Assembly (NCBI RefSeq): GCF_029714405.1
Contig: NZ_CP121650.1
Location: 5,151,001-5,215,000 of the forward strand
From: Bradyrhizobium sp. CB82
Lineage (GTDB): Bacteria; Pseudomonadota; Alphaproteobacteria; Rhizobiales; Xanthobacteraceae
Direction: 5' to 3'
DNA: 64,000 nucleotides
In this document: positions 27,103 through 37,854 of the stretch, in pieces
How positions within the stretch are numbered: the stretch's first letter is position 1
How the letters are laid out: each line of letters starts with the position of its first letter
Translations under genes and position numbers: made by a program
Notes under the pieces: generated by a model
Told to the model about the DNA's origin: nothing
Seen by the model: only the letters and a program-made list of their open reading frames with translations
Databases searched by the model: none

Positions 27103-27990
27103 ATGGCATTTTTCAAGCGTGAGCTAGGCCCGGTCGAGAGCTTCGAGAATGCGTTGAAGCGGAAGCGGTCGGCGCGGCAGAAAATGGCCGAGCGGCTAAG
27201 CCTCACCGAAAAGGTGCTTGAAGAGCAACGCGCCGCAGCCCGGCGGCTGGCGGTTGCCGGAGCCACCGATGGCCAGCTCGACCGAGTGGAAACCAAGATG
27301 CGCTCGGTCGAGGATCGCGCCCGGGGACAGCGCGCCGAACTCGCGGAGCTCGACGAGCAGATCGCTTCAACCGAACGTGCGTTGGCTGAAGCGGTAGCGC
27401 AGCGCGACCGCAATAAATTGGCAGATAGCATTTTGGCCGTGGCGGCGGCCATCGAACAGGCTGTCCCGCGATTTGATTCCAGCGCCATCGCACTCGTGGA
27501 GGCTGCCACAAAAGGGGTGGCGCTACCACCTGAAGCGACGAGGTTTTCAGCCAGCGTGGATGAAATGCGCCGCGAGGTTCTCTCCACCGCTGATCTCATT
27601 TGCTGGGAGCTACGATCCGTAGCTGTACGCACACGGGCTGGCAACGCAAACGTCGCCCTCGGCGCGCCGGGCGAACCGGATCAAGGCCCTTCACCGGTGA
27701 TAGAGAAAAAATTGATCTACACGCTCAGCTCGCTGCTTTGGCGCGAGGGCGACGAGGTGCGTACGGTTCCGGCGTTCACGTTGGTCGGACTCCCAACATT
27801 GCTGCTGCCGGTCGCGTTGCGCCATCAGCATGTCGATTATCTGAGTGCCCGGCGTGTACAGACGCTGATACAGGTCCATGGCAGCGGAAGCTTCAATGAG
27901 GAGCCGCGTCAGGACGATCCAGAGATCGTCGATCTCGATGCGCTGGCCGAGACCGCGGAGGAAGCGGCCGGCGCGGCAAATGTTGCCTAA
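27103..27990 (+). CDS. Coiled-coil hypothetical protein
   Basis: This 295-aa protein has a long coiled coil at residues about 20-115 (RSARQKMAERLSLTEKVL onward, then RAELAELDEQIASTERALA). It is followed by a mixed domain with DSSAIALVEAATKGVALPPE and a tail ending in an acidic Glu/Ala run. The DNA encoding the middle has less G+C than the neighbouring gltA. I do not recognise a family. The start motif MAFFKRELGPVESFE looks natural, with no signal peptide. It is convergent with lpxB. Confidence 0.7.
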   Translation: MAFFKRELGPVESFENALKRKRSARQKMAERLSLTEKVLEEQRAAARRLAVAGATDGQLDRVETKMRSVEDRARGQRAELAELDEQIASTERALAEAVAQRDRNKLADSILAVAAAIEQAVPRFDSSAIALVEAATKGVALPPEATRFSASVDEMRREVLSTADLICWELRSVAVRTRAGNANVALGAPGEPDQGPSPVIEKKLIYTLSSLLWREGDEVRTVPAFTLVGLPTLLLPVALRHQHVDYLSARRVQTLIQVHGSGSFNEEPRQDDPEIVDLDALAETAEEAAGAANVA

Positions 27991-28053
27991 GCGGAGCTTT
28001 TTCAGCGATTGCGGATTGTCCCGACGATGAAATAGCAGCCATGCTGGGACGCC

Positions 28054-29235
28054 CTACTTCACTCGTCTGCCCCCGCGCATCGTCGCCAGCACGATGTCCG
28101 CCGCCAGCACGCTTGGTGGCTTGTTGCCGGTCGACATGATCGTGTCAAGCTGGGCGAAGGCCTCGACCTGCTGACGGCGCAACGGAGAGTCAGTCAAGAC
28201 CTCGGTCAGCGCCTCTGTAAGGTTCTCCGGCGTGCAGTCCTCCTGCAAGAACTCGGGGATCACCTCCCTGCCGATCACGAGATTGGCGAGGATCACCGAG
28301 GGGACGCGGATGGCGCGGCGCAGGATGAAGGCCTCGATCGCGCCGACGCGATAGGCCGTCACCATGGGTATGCCGGACAGCGCAAGCTCCAGCGTCACCG
28401 TGCCAGATTTCGCCAGTGCGGCGCGCGCGCCCCGGAACGCGGCACGCCGCTCGGCTTCGCCGACCACGATCTGCGGCTTGACCTGCCAGCTCGCGATGCC
28501 CTCGCGCACCGTTGGTTCGAGATGCGACATGGTCGGTAGCACCAATTCGAAACACTGGCCTGTAGCCTGCAACCCGCCGAGCGCCGCGCCGAACACGTCG
28601 AGGTGATGCCTGATCTCGCTGCGGCGGCTGCCGGGCAAGACCAGCAGCACCGGCGGCTCGCCGTCGCGGCGCTGCTGCTCCTCCGCATTCGGCCGCAGCG
28701 AGGACAATTGCTCGATCAGGGGATGGCCGACATAGCTGCAGGGCGGGCCGCGGAGCTTGCGATATTCCTCGGGTTCGAACGGCATCAGGCCAAGCACGTG
28801 ATCGACATAGGACAGCATGGCCCGCGCCCTGCCCGGCCGCCAGGCCCAGACCGAGGGCGAGACGTAGTCGACGATCGGTACGTGCGGATTGCGCGCGCGG
28901 ACGCGGCGGGCGACGCGATGGGTGAAATCGGGACTGTCGATGATGACGAGCACGTCGGGCGCAGCTTCCGTCACGGCATCCGCGGTATTACGGATCAACC
29001 GCAACATCTTCGGCAATTGCAATAGCGGCGCAACCAGACCGACGATCGACATCTCCTCGATCGGAAACAGCGAGTTGAGGCCCTCGCGCACCATGGTGCG
29101 GCCGCCGACCCCTTCGAATTGCACGCCATCGCCAAGCCGCTGGCGCAGCACCTTCATCAGCGCAGACCCGAGCCGGTCGCCGGATTCCTCCGTGGCGATC
29201 AGAAAAATCTTCCGCTTTGGATCGCGCCCCGGCAT
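28054..29235 (-). CDS. lpxB: Lipid-A-disaccharide synthase
   Basis: This 393-aa family 19 glycosyltransferase joins UDP-2,3-diacylglucosamine with lipid X to make the lipid A disaccharide at the inner membrane. It has the N-terminal ATEESGDRLGSALMKVL, the VDYVSPSVWAWRPGRA core, and the C-terminal site VLPGSRRSEIRHHL with KSGTVTLELALSGIPMV. ATG 29235 overlaps the lpxI stop, and a GTG at 29238 is possible. It ends the bamA-lpx operon, convergent with the coiled-coil gene. Confidence 0.95.
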   Translation of the reverse strand: MPGRDPKRKIFLIATEESGDRLGSALMKVLRQRLGDGVQFEGVGGRTMVREGLNSLFPIEEMSIVGLVAPLLQLPKMLRLIRNTADAVTEAAPDVLVIIDSPDFTHRVARRVRARNPHVPIVDYVSPSVWAWRPGRARAMLSYVDHVLGLMPFEPEEYRKLRGPPCSYVGHPLIEQLSSLRPNAEEQQRRDGEPPVLLVLPGSRRSEIRHHLDVFGAALGGLQATGQCFELVLPTMSHLEPTVREGIASWQVKPQIVVGEAERRAAFRGARAALAKSGTVTLELALSGIPMVTAYRVGAIEAFILRRAIRVPSVILANLVIGREVIPEFLQEDCTPENLTEALTEVLTDSPLRRQQVEAFAQLDTIMSTGNKPPSVLAADIVLATMRGGRRVK

Positions 29236-30104
29236 CACGCTTGCAAACCCATGACGAAGAGATAGTTGGCGTCCGCCAGCTCGATCATCGCCTGCGGCTC
29301 GGCGGCGATGGTGTTGCCCGCGATCACGGCGATGCCCGAAAGGCCAGCGCTGGCGACACCTTCAATGGTGCGCGGGCCGATCGTCGGCAGATCGAAGCGC
29401 AAATCCTGTCCGCTCTTCGGTGCCTTCACCAGCACGCCGCGCCCGCTCGCCGCGCGGATGCGGCCCTCGCTGCGCAGCCGCGCCACGCGCTGCAGCAACC
29501 CGTCGGTGCCCTCGATGTCCTCGACCGCGACCACATGGCCGTCGATCACGACCACGGCCTGGCCGATGTCGAACGGGCTGAGCGCCGCCAGCACCGCGCG
29601 GCCGCGCTCGATGTCGCTCCTGGCGTTGTCTGCCGGCCAGGCGCGGGTAATGCAGCCCTCGGGCATCAGGAGATCGGGCGCGACGTCCTTGATTCCGACC
29701 ATGCGAAAACCGTCCTGCTCGAGCATGCGGCCGACGCCGGAGAGCAGATGATCGTCGCCGCCGCGAAACGCGCGGGCGACATGCCCGAGAAGCCGGAGGG
29801 TCTTGAGATCGAAGCGCACTTCCGACAACGACGGCCGCATCAAGGTGCCGATGAAGATCAGGTCGCGGCAGCCCTCTTCGCGAAACAGCCGCATGGCGCG
29901 GCCGAGCTGCCCGACCGAGATCCAGCGATGTCGGAATTTTTCCACCTGGACCGGATCGCAGGCGCCGCGCAGCGGAAACAGCACCGGCGCGATGCCACGC
30001 GCGGCGAGCGACTCCGCAACCGCAAAAGGCATGGCGCCGCCGCCGGCGATGACGCCGACCGGTGACGAAATCTCTGGAGCCGCCGATGTCATGCTTGCGG
30101 CCAT
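29235..30104 (-). CDS. lpxI: UDP-2,3-diacylglucosamine pyrophosphatase LpxI
   Basis: This 289-aa protein cleaves UDP-2,3-diacylglucosamine to lipid X; LpxI replaces LpxH in alphaproteobacteria. The N-terminal VGVIAGGGAMPFAVAESL and the C-terminal catalytic part with DLPTIGPRTIEG and IAVIAGNTIA are family marks. ATG 30104 lies 7 bp after the lpxA stop and agrees with homologues; a longer frame reaching into lpxA is spurious. The final gene overlap with lpxB couples their expression. Confidence 0.93.
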   Translation of the reverse strand: MAASMTSAAPEISSPVGVIAGGGAMPFAVAESLAARGIAPVLFPLRGACDPVQVEKFRHRWISVGQLGRAMRLFREEGCRDLIFIGTLMRPSLSEVRFDLKTLRLLGHVARAFRGGDDHLLSGVGRMLEQDGFRMVGIKDVAPDLLMPEGCITRAWPADNARSDIERGRAVLAALSPFDIGQAVVVIDGHVVAVEDIEGTDGLLQRVARLRSEGRIRAASGRGVLVKAPKSGQDLRFDLPTIGPRTIEGVASAGLSGIAVIAGNTIAAEPQAMIELADANYLFVMGLQA

Positions 30105-30111
30105 CTTGTGA

Positions 30112-30906
30112 TTACTGCCCGATCGCGGGAAGACAGAGCGGGCGATGCTTGCCCTTGCCGATGAAGTCGAGGATTTCGGCGATCGCGGGATCCTCCGCCG
30201 CAAGCGGCTGTACCGAAGCGAGCCGCTCGGCAAAAATGCCGGGGCCGTGGAACAGCTTTTGATAGAACGCGCGCACCGTCGCGAGCCGCTGCTTGGTGAA
30301 CTTGCGCCGCTTCATGCCGATGAGGTTGAGACCTTCGAGCACCGCATACTGGCCGTTGACGAGCCCGAACGGGATGATGTCGTCGCGCACGCCACAAACG
30401 CCGCCGACCATCACCTGCGGGCCGATGCGCGTGAGCTGATGCACCGCGGAGAGGCCGCCGATATAAACGAAGTCGCCAATCTCGCAGTGGCCGCCGAGCG
30501 TCGCCGACGTTGCGAAGATGACATTGTTGCCGACCATGCAGTCGTGGCCGACGTGGCTGTTGTTCATGAAATATCCGCCGTTGCCGACGCGCGTCAGGCC
30601 ACCACCCTTGATGGTGCCGACGTTCATCGTCGCGCCTTCGCGAATGATGCAGCCGGAGCCGACCTCGAGTTTGGTGGCCTCGCCCTTGTAGCTGAGATCC
30701 TGAGGCGCGCCACCGAGCACGACGAACGGCGAAATCACGCAGTCGTCGCCGATCGAGGTGTGGCCGATAATCGTGACCTGCCCGATCAGCTTGCAATTCT
30801 TGCCGATCACAACGTTCGGGCCGATGATGCAGTAGGGTCCGATCTCCGTGCCCTCGCCGATCATTGCACCGTCTTCCACGCGCGCGGTGGGATCAATCTT
30901 GCTCAT
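30112..30906 (-). CDS. lpxA: UDP-N-acetylglucosamine acyltransferase
   Basis: This 264-aa left-handed beta-helix enzyme adds the first 3-hydroxyacyl chain to UDP-GlcNAc. Hexapeptide repeats run from residue 1 to about 190, the catalytic His is in NNSHVGHDC, and a helical C-terminus follows with KRRKFTKQRLATVRAFY. Start and length match the family. Confidence 0.95.
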   Translation of the reverse strand: MSKIDPTARVEDGAMIGEGTEIGPYCIIGPNVVIGKNCKLIGQVTIIGHTSIGDDCVISPFVVLGGAPQDLSYKGEATKLEVGSGCIIREGATMNVGTIKGGGLTRVGNGGYFMNNSHVGHDCMVGNNVIFATSATLGGHCEIGDFVYIGGLSAVHQLTRIGPQVMVGGVCGVRDDIIPFGLVNGQYAVLEGLNLIGMKRRKFTKQRLATVRAFYQKLFHGPGIFAERLASVQPLAAEDPAIAEILDFIGKGKHRPLCLPAIGQ

Positions 30907-31014
30907 TAAGAAGGTCTGGCTATCCGTTGAAGTCGCTCGGTTTTCCGGTGGTTAGCGCGACTTTGCGTGATCTGTCCAGTGACGTATCATCTCGGCTTGT
31001 TTCGGCCGGGTCCG

Positions 31015-31135
31015 CTGTCATTTCGGGATGCGTGCGAAGCGCGCAAGTCTGGAATCCATTTTCCCACTTGTACTGTGGCCCGATGGATTCCGGGCTCGCG
31101 ACTTCGTCGCGCCCCGGAATGACGGAGAAAACAGT
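31015..31135. repeat. Intergenic palindromic repeat of rhizobial type
   Basis: The 260-bp gap between lpxA and fabZ holds TTCGGGATGCGTGCGAAGCG and, reversed further on, ATGGATTCCGGGCTCGCG with CCCCGGAATGAC. GGAATCCAT and ATGGATTCC are inverted copies. I recall near-identical intergenic repeats in many Bradyrhizobium genomes. It is non-coding and may act on RNA folding. Confidence 0.55.
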
Positions 31136-31169
31136 AAGCCGAATACAATCGGTCGGGACTTTGCGCGCC

Positions 31170-31628
31170 TCAGTCCGTCAGCATCGCGCCGACGTCGGCT
31201 TCGGCGACGACCTGGCCGTTGACCTTGGCGTCGCCGTGAAACCACCACATCGCCTTGCGGCGGCCGATTGAGCGCATGTGGTATTCGATGGTGTCGCCGG
31301 GCAGCACCGGCTTGCGGAATTTGCACTTGTCGATGGTGAGGAAATACACGGCCCGCGGCTTCTCGGTGCCTTCGACCGACTTGATGCCGATCACGCCCGC
31401 TGTCTGCGCCATCGCCTCGATCATCATCACGCCGGGATAGACCGGCCGCTCGGGGAAATGCCCCTGGAAAGCCGGCTCGTTGAAGGTGACGTTCTTGATG
31501 CCGATGCCGCTGTAGTCAGTACGGATGTTGATCACCCGATCGATCAACAGCATTGGAAAGCGATGTGGGAGCGTCCGGAGGATCTCATTGATATCCACGA
31601 GCTCGAACCTGACCGGTGCCTCGTCCAT
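31170..31628 (-). CDS. fabZ: 3-hydroxyacyl-ACP dehydratase
   Basis: This 152-aa hot-dog fold enzyme removes water from 3-hydroxyacyl-ACP, at the branch between fatty acid and lipid A synthesis. Seen are [13 protein letters not shown], the catalytic [20 protein letters not shown] with its His and Glu, and the tail [17 protein letters not shown] 31628 overlaps the lpxD stop (TGATG). The frame remains open far upstream within lpxD, but only this start is sensible. Confidence 0.95.
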   Translation of the reverse strand: MDEAPVRFELVDINEILRTLPHRFPMLLIDRVINIRTDYSGIGIKNVTFNEPAFQGHFPERPVYPGVMMIEAMAQTAGVIGIKSVEGTEKPRAVYFLTIDKCKFRKPVLPGDTIEYHMRSIGRRKAMWWFHGDAKVNGQVVAEADVGAMLTD

Positions 31629-32695
31629 CACTCCTGTCCCTCGTCCTTCGGATCGGCCTTGCTGTCGCGCACCAGGCGCTCCACCGCGATGATCTCCTTG
31701 AACCACTGCTTGGTCGGCTTGGCGAAATGACCACCCCAGCGTCCGCCTGCCGGGATGTCGTCCTTGACGGCGCTCATGGCAGTTACCTGAGCTCCGTCGC
31801 CGATCTTGAGGTGGTTGTTGATGCCAACCTTTGCTCCCAGCGCCACGTTGTCGCCGATCGTCAGACTGCCGGCGAGTCCGATCTGAGCCGCCAGCAGGCA
31901 GTGCCGGCCGATCGTCACATTGTGGCCGATCTGGACCTGGTTGTCGATTTTGGTGCCCTCCCCGATCACGGTGTCGCGCAAGCTGCCGCGATCGATGGTG
32001 GTGCCGGCGCCAATCTCGACGTCGTTCTGGATCAGCACGCGTCCGGTCTGCGGGACCTTGAGGTGGCCTTCGGGGCCGAAGAAGACGAAGCCATAGCCGT
32101 CCTGGCCGATCGAACAGCCGGGGTGGATCAACACATTGTTGCCGATCAGGGCGCACTGGATCGCCGTACGGGCGCCAACGTCGCAGTCCCGACCGATCTT
32201 GACGCCGGGGCCGATCACCGCGCCCACGCCGATCACGGTGCCGCTGCCGATCTCGACCTCGGGGCCGATGACGGCCAGCGGATCGACCACGACGCCATCC
32301 TCCAGACGCGCCGTCGGATCGATGATCGCCGACGGCGCAATGCCGTCATTGCCGACCGAGGATTGCGGCCTCAGCGCGTCGCCATGCCATTCCCGAGCGA
32401 TCTTGACGAAGGCGCGGAACGGCTGCGCCACGCGTAGCGCTGCGACATGTGCCGGCACCTGCGTCTCGAAGCGCGGGCTGACGAGGCACGCGCCGGCCTT
32501 GGTCGCCTTGAGCTGGTCGACATATTTGAGGTTGTCGAAGAACGTCAGATGCATCGGGCCGGCTTCGTCGAGCGAAGCCAGGCCCGTGATGATGTGGCCG
32601 GCCCGGGTCGGGTCGACCAGCTGCGCCTTCGTCAGCGTGGCAACATCAGCCAGCGCCGACGCAGGCGGCTTCTTGAAGAAGGACGGCTGCGCCAT
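31628..32695 (-). CDS. lpxD: UDP-3-O-(3-hydroxymyristoyl)glucosamine N-acyltransferase
   Basis: This 355-aa enzyme adds the second, N-linked acyl chain in lipid A synthesis. An N-terminal uridine-binding domain (1-110) is followed by hexapeptide repeats (about 115-300) with [12 protein letters not shown], which contains the catalytic His. A short C-terminal helix ([13 protein letters not shown]) closes the trimer. It directly follows bamA and is coupled to fabZ. Confidence 0.95.
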   Translation of the reverse strand: MAQPSFFKKPPASALADVATLTKAQLVDPTRAGHIITGLASLDEAGPMHLTFFDNLKYVDQLKATKAGACLVSPRFETQVPAHVAALRVAQPFRAFVKIAREWHGDALRPQSSVGNDGIAPSAIIDPTARLEDGVVVDPLAVIGPEVEIGSGTVIGVGAVIGPGVKIGRDCDVGARTAIQCALIGNNVLIHPGCSIGQDGYGFVFFGPEGHLKVPQTGRVLIQNDVEIGAGTTIDRGSLRDTVIGEGTKIDNQVQIGHNVTIGRHCLLAAQIGLAGSLTIGDNVALGAKVGINNHLKIGDGAQVTAMSAVKDDIPAGGRWGGHFAKPTKQWFKEIIAVERLVRDSKADPKDEGQE

Positions 32696-32727
32696 TCCAC
32701 CCCGTCGAGGTCCGGCCGGAGATCCGC

Positions 32728-35280
32728 TTAGAACGACGTACCGCCGCCGAACCGGAACTGCTGCACGTGGTCAAACTGGCCCTTGGTGAGCGGCACTGCG
32801 TAGTCGAAGCGCAGCGGTCCGAACGGAGACTGCCAGATCAGACCGACACCCACCGAAGAACGGATGACCTTGCTATCGTCATACACCAATCCGGTGCAAG
32901 TTCCAGGCGTGGCCGGATTGATGGTCGACGGCGTGCAGGACGAGTTCTTCGTCGTCGTCGTTTCGCCGGTGAACGCCCAGGTCGTCGGGCCCTGGTAGTC
33001 GTAGAGACCGCCGGCGTCGGCATAGACCGCACCCTTCAGACCCACTTCCTTGGGCAGGAACCAGAACGGCATCTGCAATTCGAGCGAAGCGCCCCAGTAC
33101 TTCGTGCCGCCGATCGCGTCCTGCGTGCCGTAGGGATTGAGGTCGCGCGGACCGATGCCGTTCGGCGCAAAGCCGCGTACGAGGTTCGGGCCCATCTGGA
33201 AGTGATCGAGCATGCGCAGCTCGGTATTACCCCACTTGTTGAGGATACCGCCCTGCACGTGGACGAGGCCGACGAGATCGGACACCAGCGACTGGTAGTA
33301 CTTCGCATCGACCGCGGTCTTCAGGTAGGAGACGTCGCCGCCGACGCCGGCGAAGTCCTGCCGGAAGTCGACCAGGAGACCGTCGGTCGGGTTCTTGTTG
33401 TTGTCCAGCGTGTTGTAGGTCAGCGTGTAGCCCAGCGCCGAGGTCAGCGTCGCGCCGTTCGCCAGCTCCTTGCGCACCGGCAGCGAGGCTTCGCCGTTGG
33501 CGTAACAGCCGAGGCTGTTGGTGGTGTCGGAGATGTTGATACCGTTCGCATTCGCGAAGGCCGGGCTCATGTTGGCGTGAGTGCCCAGCGTGTTGTTACA
33601 GTCCGTCAGGAAGGACGGTAGCGTGATCTCCTGCCGGTAGATCGAGTAGCGCAGCTGCAACGCCAGGTCTTCGCGCAGGCTGAAGCCGAGTCGCGGGCTG
33701 AAGCCCAGCGTCTTGGTGCCGTACGAGATGAAGCGGTTGGACAGCTGCGTGCGCTGATAGAGGTCGAGGCCGAGCGCGACGCGGTAGTCGAGCAGGTACG
33801 GTTCGACGAACGACAGCGAGTACCCGCGCGCATACTGGCCGTAGGTGACGGCGGCCTTGGCGAACAGACCGCGGCCGAGAAGGTTGCGCTCGGAGATCGA
33901 GACTTCGGCCAGCGCGCCGTCGGTCGTGGAGTAGCCGCCCGACACCGAGAAGTCGCCGGTGGACTTTTCCTCGAGATCGACGATCAGGACGACGCGGTCG
34001 CTGGACGAGCCGGGCTCTGTGGTGATCTTGACGGTCTTGAAGAAGTCGAGGTTCTTCAGCCGGCGCTCGGCACGATCGACGAGCGCGCGGTTGTAGGCGT
34101 CGCCCTCGGAGAGGTCGAACTCGCGCCGGATCACGTAGTCGCGGGTGCGGGTGTTGCCGCGAATGTTGATGCGCTCGATATAGGTGCGCGGGCCTTCGTC
34201 GATGTTGAACACGACCGACACGGTATGCGCATCGAAATTGCGGTCGCCGCCGGGCCGAACCACGGCGAAGGCGAAGCCGCGGCGCGAGGCCTCGATCTGC
34301 ATTTCCTCGACCGATTTCTCGACCGATTCGACATTGTAGAGCGAGCCGACGCTGACGCGCGAATAGGTGCGCAGCACGTTGGGATCGAAGTTCGGGATGC
34401 TCGTGCGGAAGTCGACCGAGCCGACGCGGTACTGCTGGCCTTCTTCGATCTTGAAGGTGACAAGGAACCCCTTCTTCTCCGGATCGTATTCGGTGATCGC
34501 GGCGACGACCTGCACGTCGGCAAAGCCGTGCTTGAGGTAGAAGCGTCGAATCAGGTCGCGGTCGGCCTCGACCCGATCCGGATCATAGACGTCGGCATTG
34601 CCGAGGAAGCTCAGGAGATTGCTCTCACGGGTCTTGATGACATCCCTGAGGCGATAGCTGGAATAGGCAACGTTACCGACGAACTCGATCGACTTGACGC
34701 CAGTCTTGGCGCCCTCCTCGATCGTGAAGATCAGATCGACGCGGTTGTTCGGTTGCTCGATGATCTCGGGCGTGACGTGCACGTCGTAGCGGCCGGAGCG
34801 GCGATAGATTTCGGCGATCCGCAGCGTGTCCGACTGCACCACGGCGCGAGAGAACGTGCCGCGCGGCTTGGACTGGACTTCGGCGGCGAGCTGCTCGTCC
34901 TTGATCTTCTTGTTGCCCTCGAAGGCGACGCGGCCGATGACTGCGTTTTCGACCACCGAAACCACGATCCGGCCGCCGACGCGGTTGATCTTCACGTCCT
35001 GGAACAGGCCGGTCTCGATCAGCGCCTTGAGGCCGTCGTCGATGGCCGCCTGGTCAAGCCGCCCGCCAGGACCGGGCTTGAAATAGGAACGGATGGTCTC
35101 GACCTCGACACGGCGGTTCCCCTCCACCGAGATCGAATCCACGGTCTGGGCCGCCGCGGACGAAGGCACGAAAACAGCCCCGACCGGGGCAAGCACCGGC
35201 ACGCCGAACATGATCAGGGTGGCAAGCAGACCCCCCCGGACTCGCATTCCAAACATCATGCGCAACGCGCCCTCAATCAT
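32728..35280 (-). CDS. bamA: Outer membrane protein assembly factor BamA
   Basis: This 850-aa protein inserts beta-barrel proteins into the outer membrane. A signal peptide ends near SSAAAQ, five POTRA domains span about residues 45-440 (beginning [17 protein letters not shown]), and the barrel ends with [12 protein letters not shown] and a terminal Phe. The conserved loop 6 motif appears as [14 protein letters not shown] with VRGF. No skp gene lies between it and lpxD, as is usual in alphaproteobacteria. An internal start at 35259 is possible. Confidence 0.95.
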   Translation of the reverse strand: MIEGALRMMFGMRVRGGLLATLIMFGVPVLAPVGAVFVPSSAAAQTVDSISVEGNRRVEVETIRSYFKPGPGGRLDQAAIDDGLKALIETGLFQDVKINRVGGRIVVSVVENAVIGRVAFEGNKKIKDEQLAAEVQSKPRGTFSRAVVQSDTLRIAEIYRRSGRYDVHVTPEIIEQPNNRVDLIFTIEEGAKTGVKSIEFVGNVAYSSYRLRDVIKTRESNLLSFLGNADVYDPDRVEADRDLIRRFYLKHGFADVQVVAAITEYDPEKKGFLVTFKIEEGQQYRVGSVDFRTSIPNFDPNVLRTYSRVSVGSLYNVESVEKSVEEMQIEASRRGFAFAVVRPGGDRNFDAHTVSVVFNIDEGPRTYIERINIRGNTRTRDYVIRREFDLSEGDAYNRALVDRAERRLKNLDFFKTVKITTEPGSSSDRVVLIVDLEEKSTGDFSVSGGYSTTDGALAEVSISERNLLGRGLFAKAAVTYGQYARGYSLSFVEPYLLDYRVALGLDLYQRTQLSNRFISYGTKTLGFSPRLGFSLREDLALQLRYSIYRQEITLPSFLTDCNNTLGTHANMSPAFANANGINISDTTNSLGCYANGEASLPVRKELANGATLTSALGYTLTYNTLDNNKNPTDGLLVDFRQDFAGVGGDVSYLKTAVDAKYYQSLVSDLVGLVHVQGGILNKWGNTELRMLDHFQMGPNLVRGFAPNGIGPRDLNPYGTQDAIGGTKYWGASLELQMPFWFLPKEVGLKGAVYADAGGLYDYQGPTTWAFTGETTTTKNSSCTPSTINPATPGTCTGLVYDDSKVIRSSVGVGLIWQSPFGPLRFDYAVPLTKGQFDHVQQFRFGGGTSF

Positions 35281-35432
35281 TCCAACCCAGACCCAACCCC
35301 CGGGCCGGGAGATTCCCCAAGTTTCACGCCGCTTGTAGCTAATTTCACCGACGCCGCAAACGGCCGAGCGCGCCGTAATTTCAATTTCAGTCCAAGACGT
35401 TGCCTAAGAGCAACGTCACAAAAAAGCCCGCT

Positions 35433-36584
35433 TCACGATGCCGCCAGATGGAGGATGTCGTTGTACGTCGCGAACACCATCAACATCAGTACAAGCCCGA
35501 GCCCGATTCGGAACCCCATTTCCTGCGCGCGCTCCGACAAAGGCCGGCCCCGCACCGCCTCCACCGCATAGAACAGAAGGTGCCCGCCATCGAGCAGCGG
35601 AACCGGGAACAGGTTCAGCAACCCGATCGAGATCGACAGCACCGCGGCCAAATGTATCAGCGCCGCAAGCCCGATGGTCGCGACCTGCCCCGAGATCTGG
35701 GCGATTCGGAGCGGACCACCGACCTGGTCGGCCGCCTCGCGGCCAGCAAACACCCCGCCGATATAGGCCAGCGTCCGGTCGATCACGAACCAGGTTTCCT
35801 TCACGCCCAGCCACAGCGCGGTGGCCGGATCGACCCGCTCGGTGACAGTGTCACCGGCCGCCGTCTGCCGCGTGATTCCCAGCACGCCGAGCCGGTGCAC
35901 GTTGCCGAACGGATCCTTTACCTCGCGCAACTCCGGGGTTCCGGCCAGATCAACCAGGGAATCGCCCCGCTTCACGGTGAAGGTCAGCTTGTCACCGGCA
36001 TGCGTGCCGACGATCCGCTGCATGTCGGAGAAGCTTCCGATCTTGGTTCCGTCGATCGCCGTTACGACGTCGCCGACCTGGAAGCCGGCGGTCGCTGCGG
36101 CGCTGCCAGCCTCGACCTTGTCGACTCGCGCCGTCGTCGATGGCTTGCCGAAAAAGGTGAAAAGACAGGTGAAGATCACGATCGCGAGCAGGAAATTCGC
36201 GATTGGTCCGGCCGCGACGATCGCCGCCCTCGGGCCGACCTTCTTGTGGTGGAAGCTGCCGGCGCGTTCCTCGGCCGACATCGCAGCCAGTGTCTCGGCC
36301 GACGGCGTTGAGGCCTCGGTGTCGTCGCCGAAGAATTTGACATAGCCGCCGAGCGGGATCGCCGAGATCTTCCAGCGCGTCCCATGGCGGTCGTTGAAGC
36401 CGACGAGCTCGGGGCCGAAGCCGAGCGAAAAGGTCAACACCTTCACGCCGGCCCAGCGCGCGACCAGGAAATGGCCGAGCTCATGGAAGAACACGACGAT
36501 GGTCAGGACGAACAAAAAGGGGATCGCGTAGCCGATGAGCCCATGGCTCAACGTGCTGAAACTATGGACAAAAAACTCAGTCAT
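35433..36584 (-). CDS. rseP: Site-2 intramembrane metalloprotease RseP
   Basis: This 383-aa zinc protease cuts transmembrane anti-sigma factors and signal-peptide remnants. The catalytic VVFFHELGHFLVARW is in helix 1, SLGFGPELVGF follows, and one periplasmic PDZ domain spans about 130-205 (AGSAAATAGFQVGDVVTAID). The second zinc ligand is in NLFPVPLLDGGHLLF. A single PDZ is visible, where E. coli has two. It lies between bamA and dxr. Confidence 0.95.
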   Translation of the reverse strand: MTEFFVHSFSTLSHGLIGYAIPFLFVLTIVVFFHELGHFLVARWAGVKVLTFSLGFGPELVGFNDRHGTRWKISAIPLGGYVKFFGDDTEASTPSAETLAAMSAEERAGSFHHKKVGPRAAIVAAGPIANFLLAIVIFTCLFTFFGKPSTTARVDKVEAGSAAATAGFQVGDVVTAIDGTKIGSFSDMQRIVGTHAGDKLTFTVKRGDSLVDLAGTPELREVKDPFGNVHRLGVLGITRQTAAGDTVTERVDPATALWLGVKETWFVIDRTLAYIGGVFAGREAADQVGGPLRIAQISGQVATIGLAALIHLAAVLSISIGLLNLFPVPLLDGGHLLFYAVEAVRGRPLSERAQEMGFRIGLGLVLMLMVFATYNDILHLAAS

Positions 36585-36638
36585 CGATTTCCCTCACCCG
36601 CGGCCGCGGCCCCGGTCCCGAACCCTCTAGGTTGCCTT

Positions 36639-37850
36639 TCAGGCAATTTGAGGCAATAGGGTGGCCGCTCTATTTCGCGCAACATGGTCAACGGTGATCG
36701 CATCATCCGCCGAGGACAAGGGCGCCAGATTGCCGCCCTTGATCCAGTCTTCGAGCGTTGCTTCGACCAGTCGCGCAATGGCGCCGAATCTGATCTTGCC
36801 GGCGATGAAGGCCGCCACCGCGACCTCGTTCGCCGCATTATATACTGTAGTTGCGCCGCGTCCCGTCCTTAACGAATCGTAAGCAAGCCGCAATCCCGGG
36901 AAGCGTTCGAAATCCGGCGCCTCGAAGGTCAATTGCCCGATCCGGGCGAGGTCGAGCTTGGCGGCCGGTCCCTTGATGCGGTCGGGCCAGCCGAGGCAGT
37001 GCGCGATCGGCGTACGCATGTCGGGCGCGCCGAGCTGGGCAACGACCGAGCAGTCGGAGAATTCGACCATGCCGTGGATGATCGACTGCGGATGGACCAG
37101 CACGTCGATCTCGTCCGGCTTCAAGGCGAACAGATAGGACGCCTCGATCACCTCGAGACCCTTGTTCATCATCGAGGCGGAATCGATCGTGATCTTCTGG
37201 CCCATGCTCCAGTTCGGATGCTTGAGCGCCTCGGCCAGCGTCGCCTGCTCGATGTCTGTGCTCTTCCAAGTGCGGAACGGACCGCCCGAGGCGGTGATGA
37301 TGACGCGCACGAGCTCGTCACGATTGCCCGAGCTCAATGCCTGGAACAGCGCGTTGTGCTCGGAATCGGCGGGCAGAATGCACGCCCCCGCCTTGGTGGC
37401 GCGCTGCATGAAGAAATCACCGGCGCAGACCAGGCATTCCTTGTTGGCGAGCGCGACATGGGCACCGCGATCCACTGCGGCGAGCGCGGGCTTCAATCCG
37501 GCCGCACCACTCACTGCCGCCATCACCCAATCGGCCGGCCGTGCGCCGGCCTCGATGACAGCGCTTTCGCCGGCGCCGCATTCGGTCTTGGTGCCGGCGA
37601 GCGCGTCCTTGAGCTCGGGAAGTTTCGAGGCGTCGGCGATGGCGACAAAGCGCGCGGAAAACTCTCTAGCAAGCTTTGCAAGCGCCCCGACGTTGCCGTT
37701 GGCGGTCAGCGCCTCGACGCGATAGCGCTCGGGCGAGGCACGCAACAGATCCATGGTGCTGTCGCCGATCGAGCCGGTGGCACCGAGGACGGTGACGCTG
37801 CGCACCGCGGACGCCGCGGGCTTGTTGTTACGCAAAGGGACTGGGCTCAT
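36639..37850 (-). CDS. dxr: 1-deoxy-D-xylulose 5-phosphate reductoisomerase
   Basis: This 403-aa NADPH enzyme makes MEP, committing carbon to isoprenoids. Seen are the nucleotide-binding [44 protein letters not shown] (metal ligands D and E), TASGGPF, and [21 protein letters not shown]. Start MSPVPLRNN at 37850 lies 4 bp after cdsA, and upstream in-frame codons belong to cdsA. Isoprenoid precursors feed the UppS step encoded nearby. Confidence 0.95.
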   Translation of the reverse strand: MSPVPLRNNKPAASAVRSVTVLGATGSIGDSTMDLLRASPERYRVEALTANGNVGALAKLAREFSARFVAIADASKLPELKDALAGTKTECGAGESAVIEAGARPADWVMAAVSGAAGLKPALAAVDRGAHVALANKECLVCAGDFFMQRATKAGACILPADSEHNALFQALSSGNRDELVRVIITASGGPFRTWKSTDIEQATLAEALKHPNWSMGQKITIDSASMMNKGLEVIEASYLFALKPDEIDVLVHPQSIIHGMVEFSDCSVVAQLGAPDMRTPIAHCLGWPDRIKGPAAKLDLARIGQLTFEAPDFERFPGLRLAYDSLRTGRGATTVYNAANEVAVAAFIAGKIRFGAIARLVEATLEDWIKGGNLAPLSSADDAITVDHVARNRAATLLPQIA

Positions 37851-37854
37851 TGTT

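Noticed and set aside
30907..31169. Small gene between lpxA and fabZ
   Set aside because: The sequence is a dispersed palindromic intergenic repeat and has no coherent frame.
34225..35571. 448-aa plus-strand ORF opposite bamA
   Set aside because: Antisense to the clearly coding bamA POTRA region; composition is that of a shadow frame.
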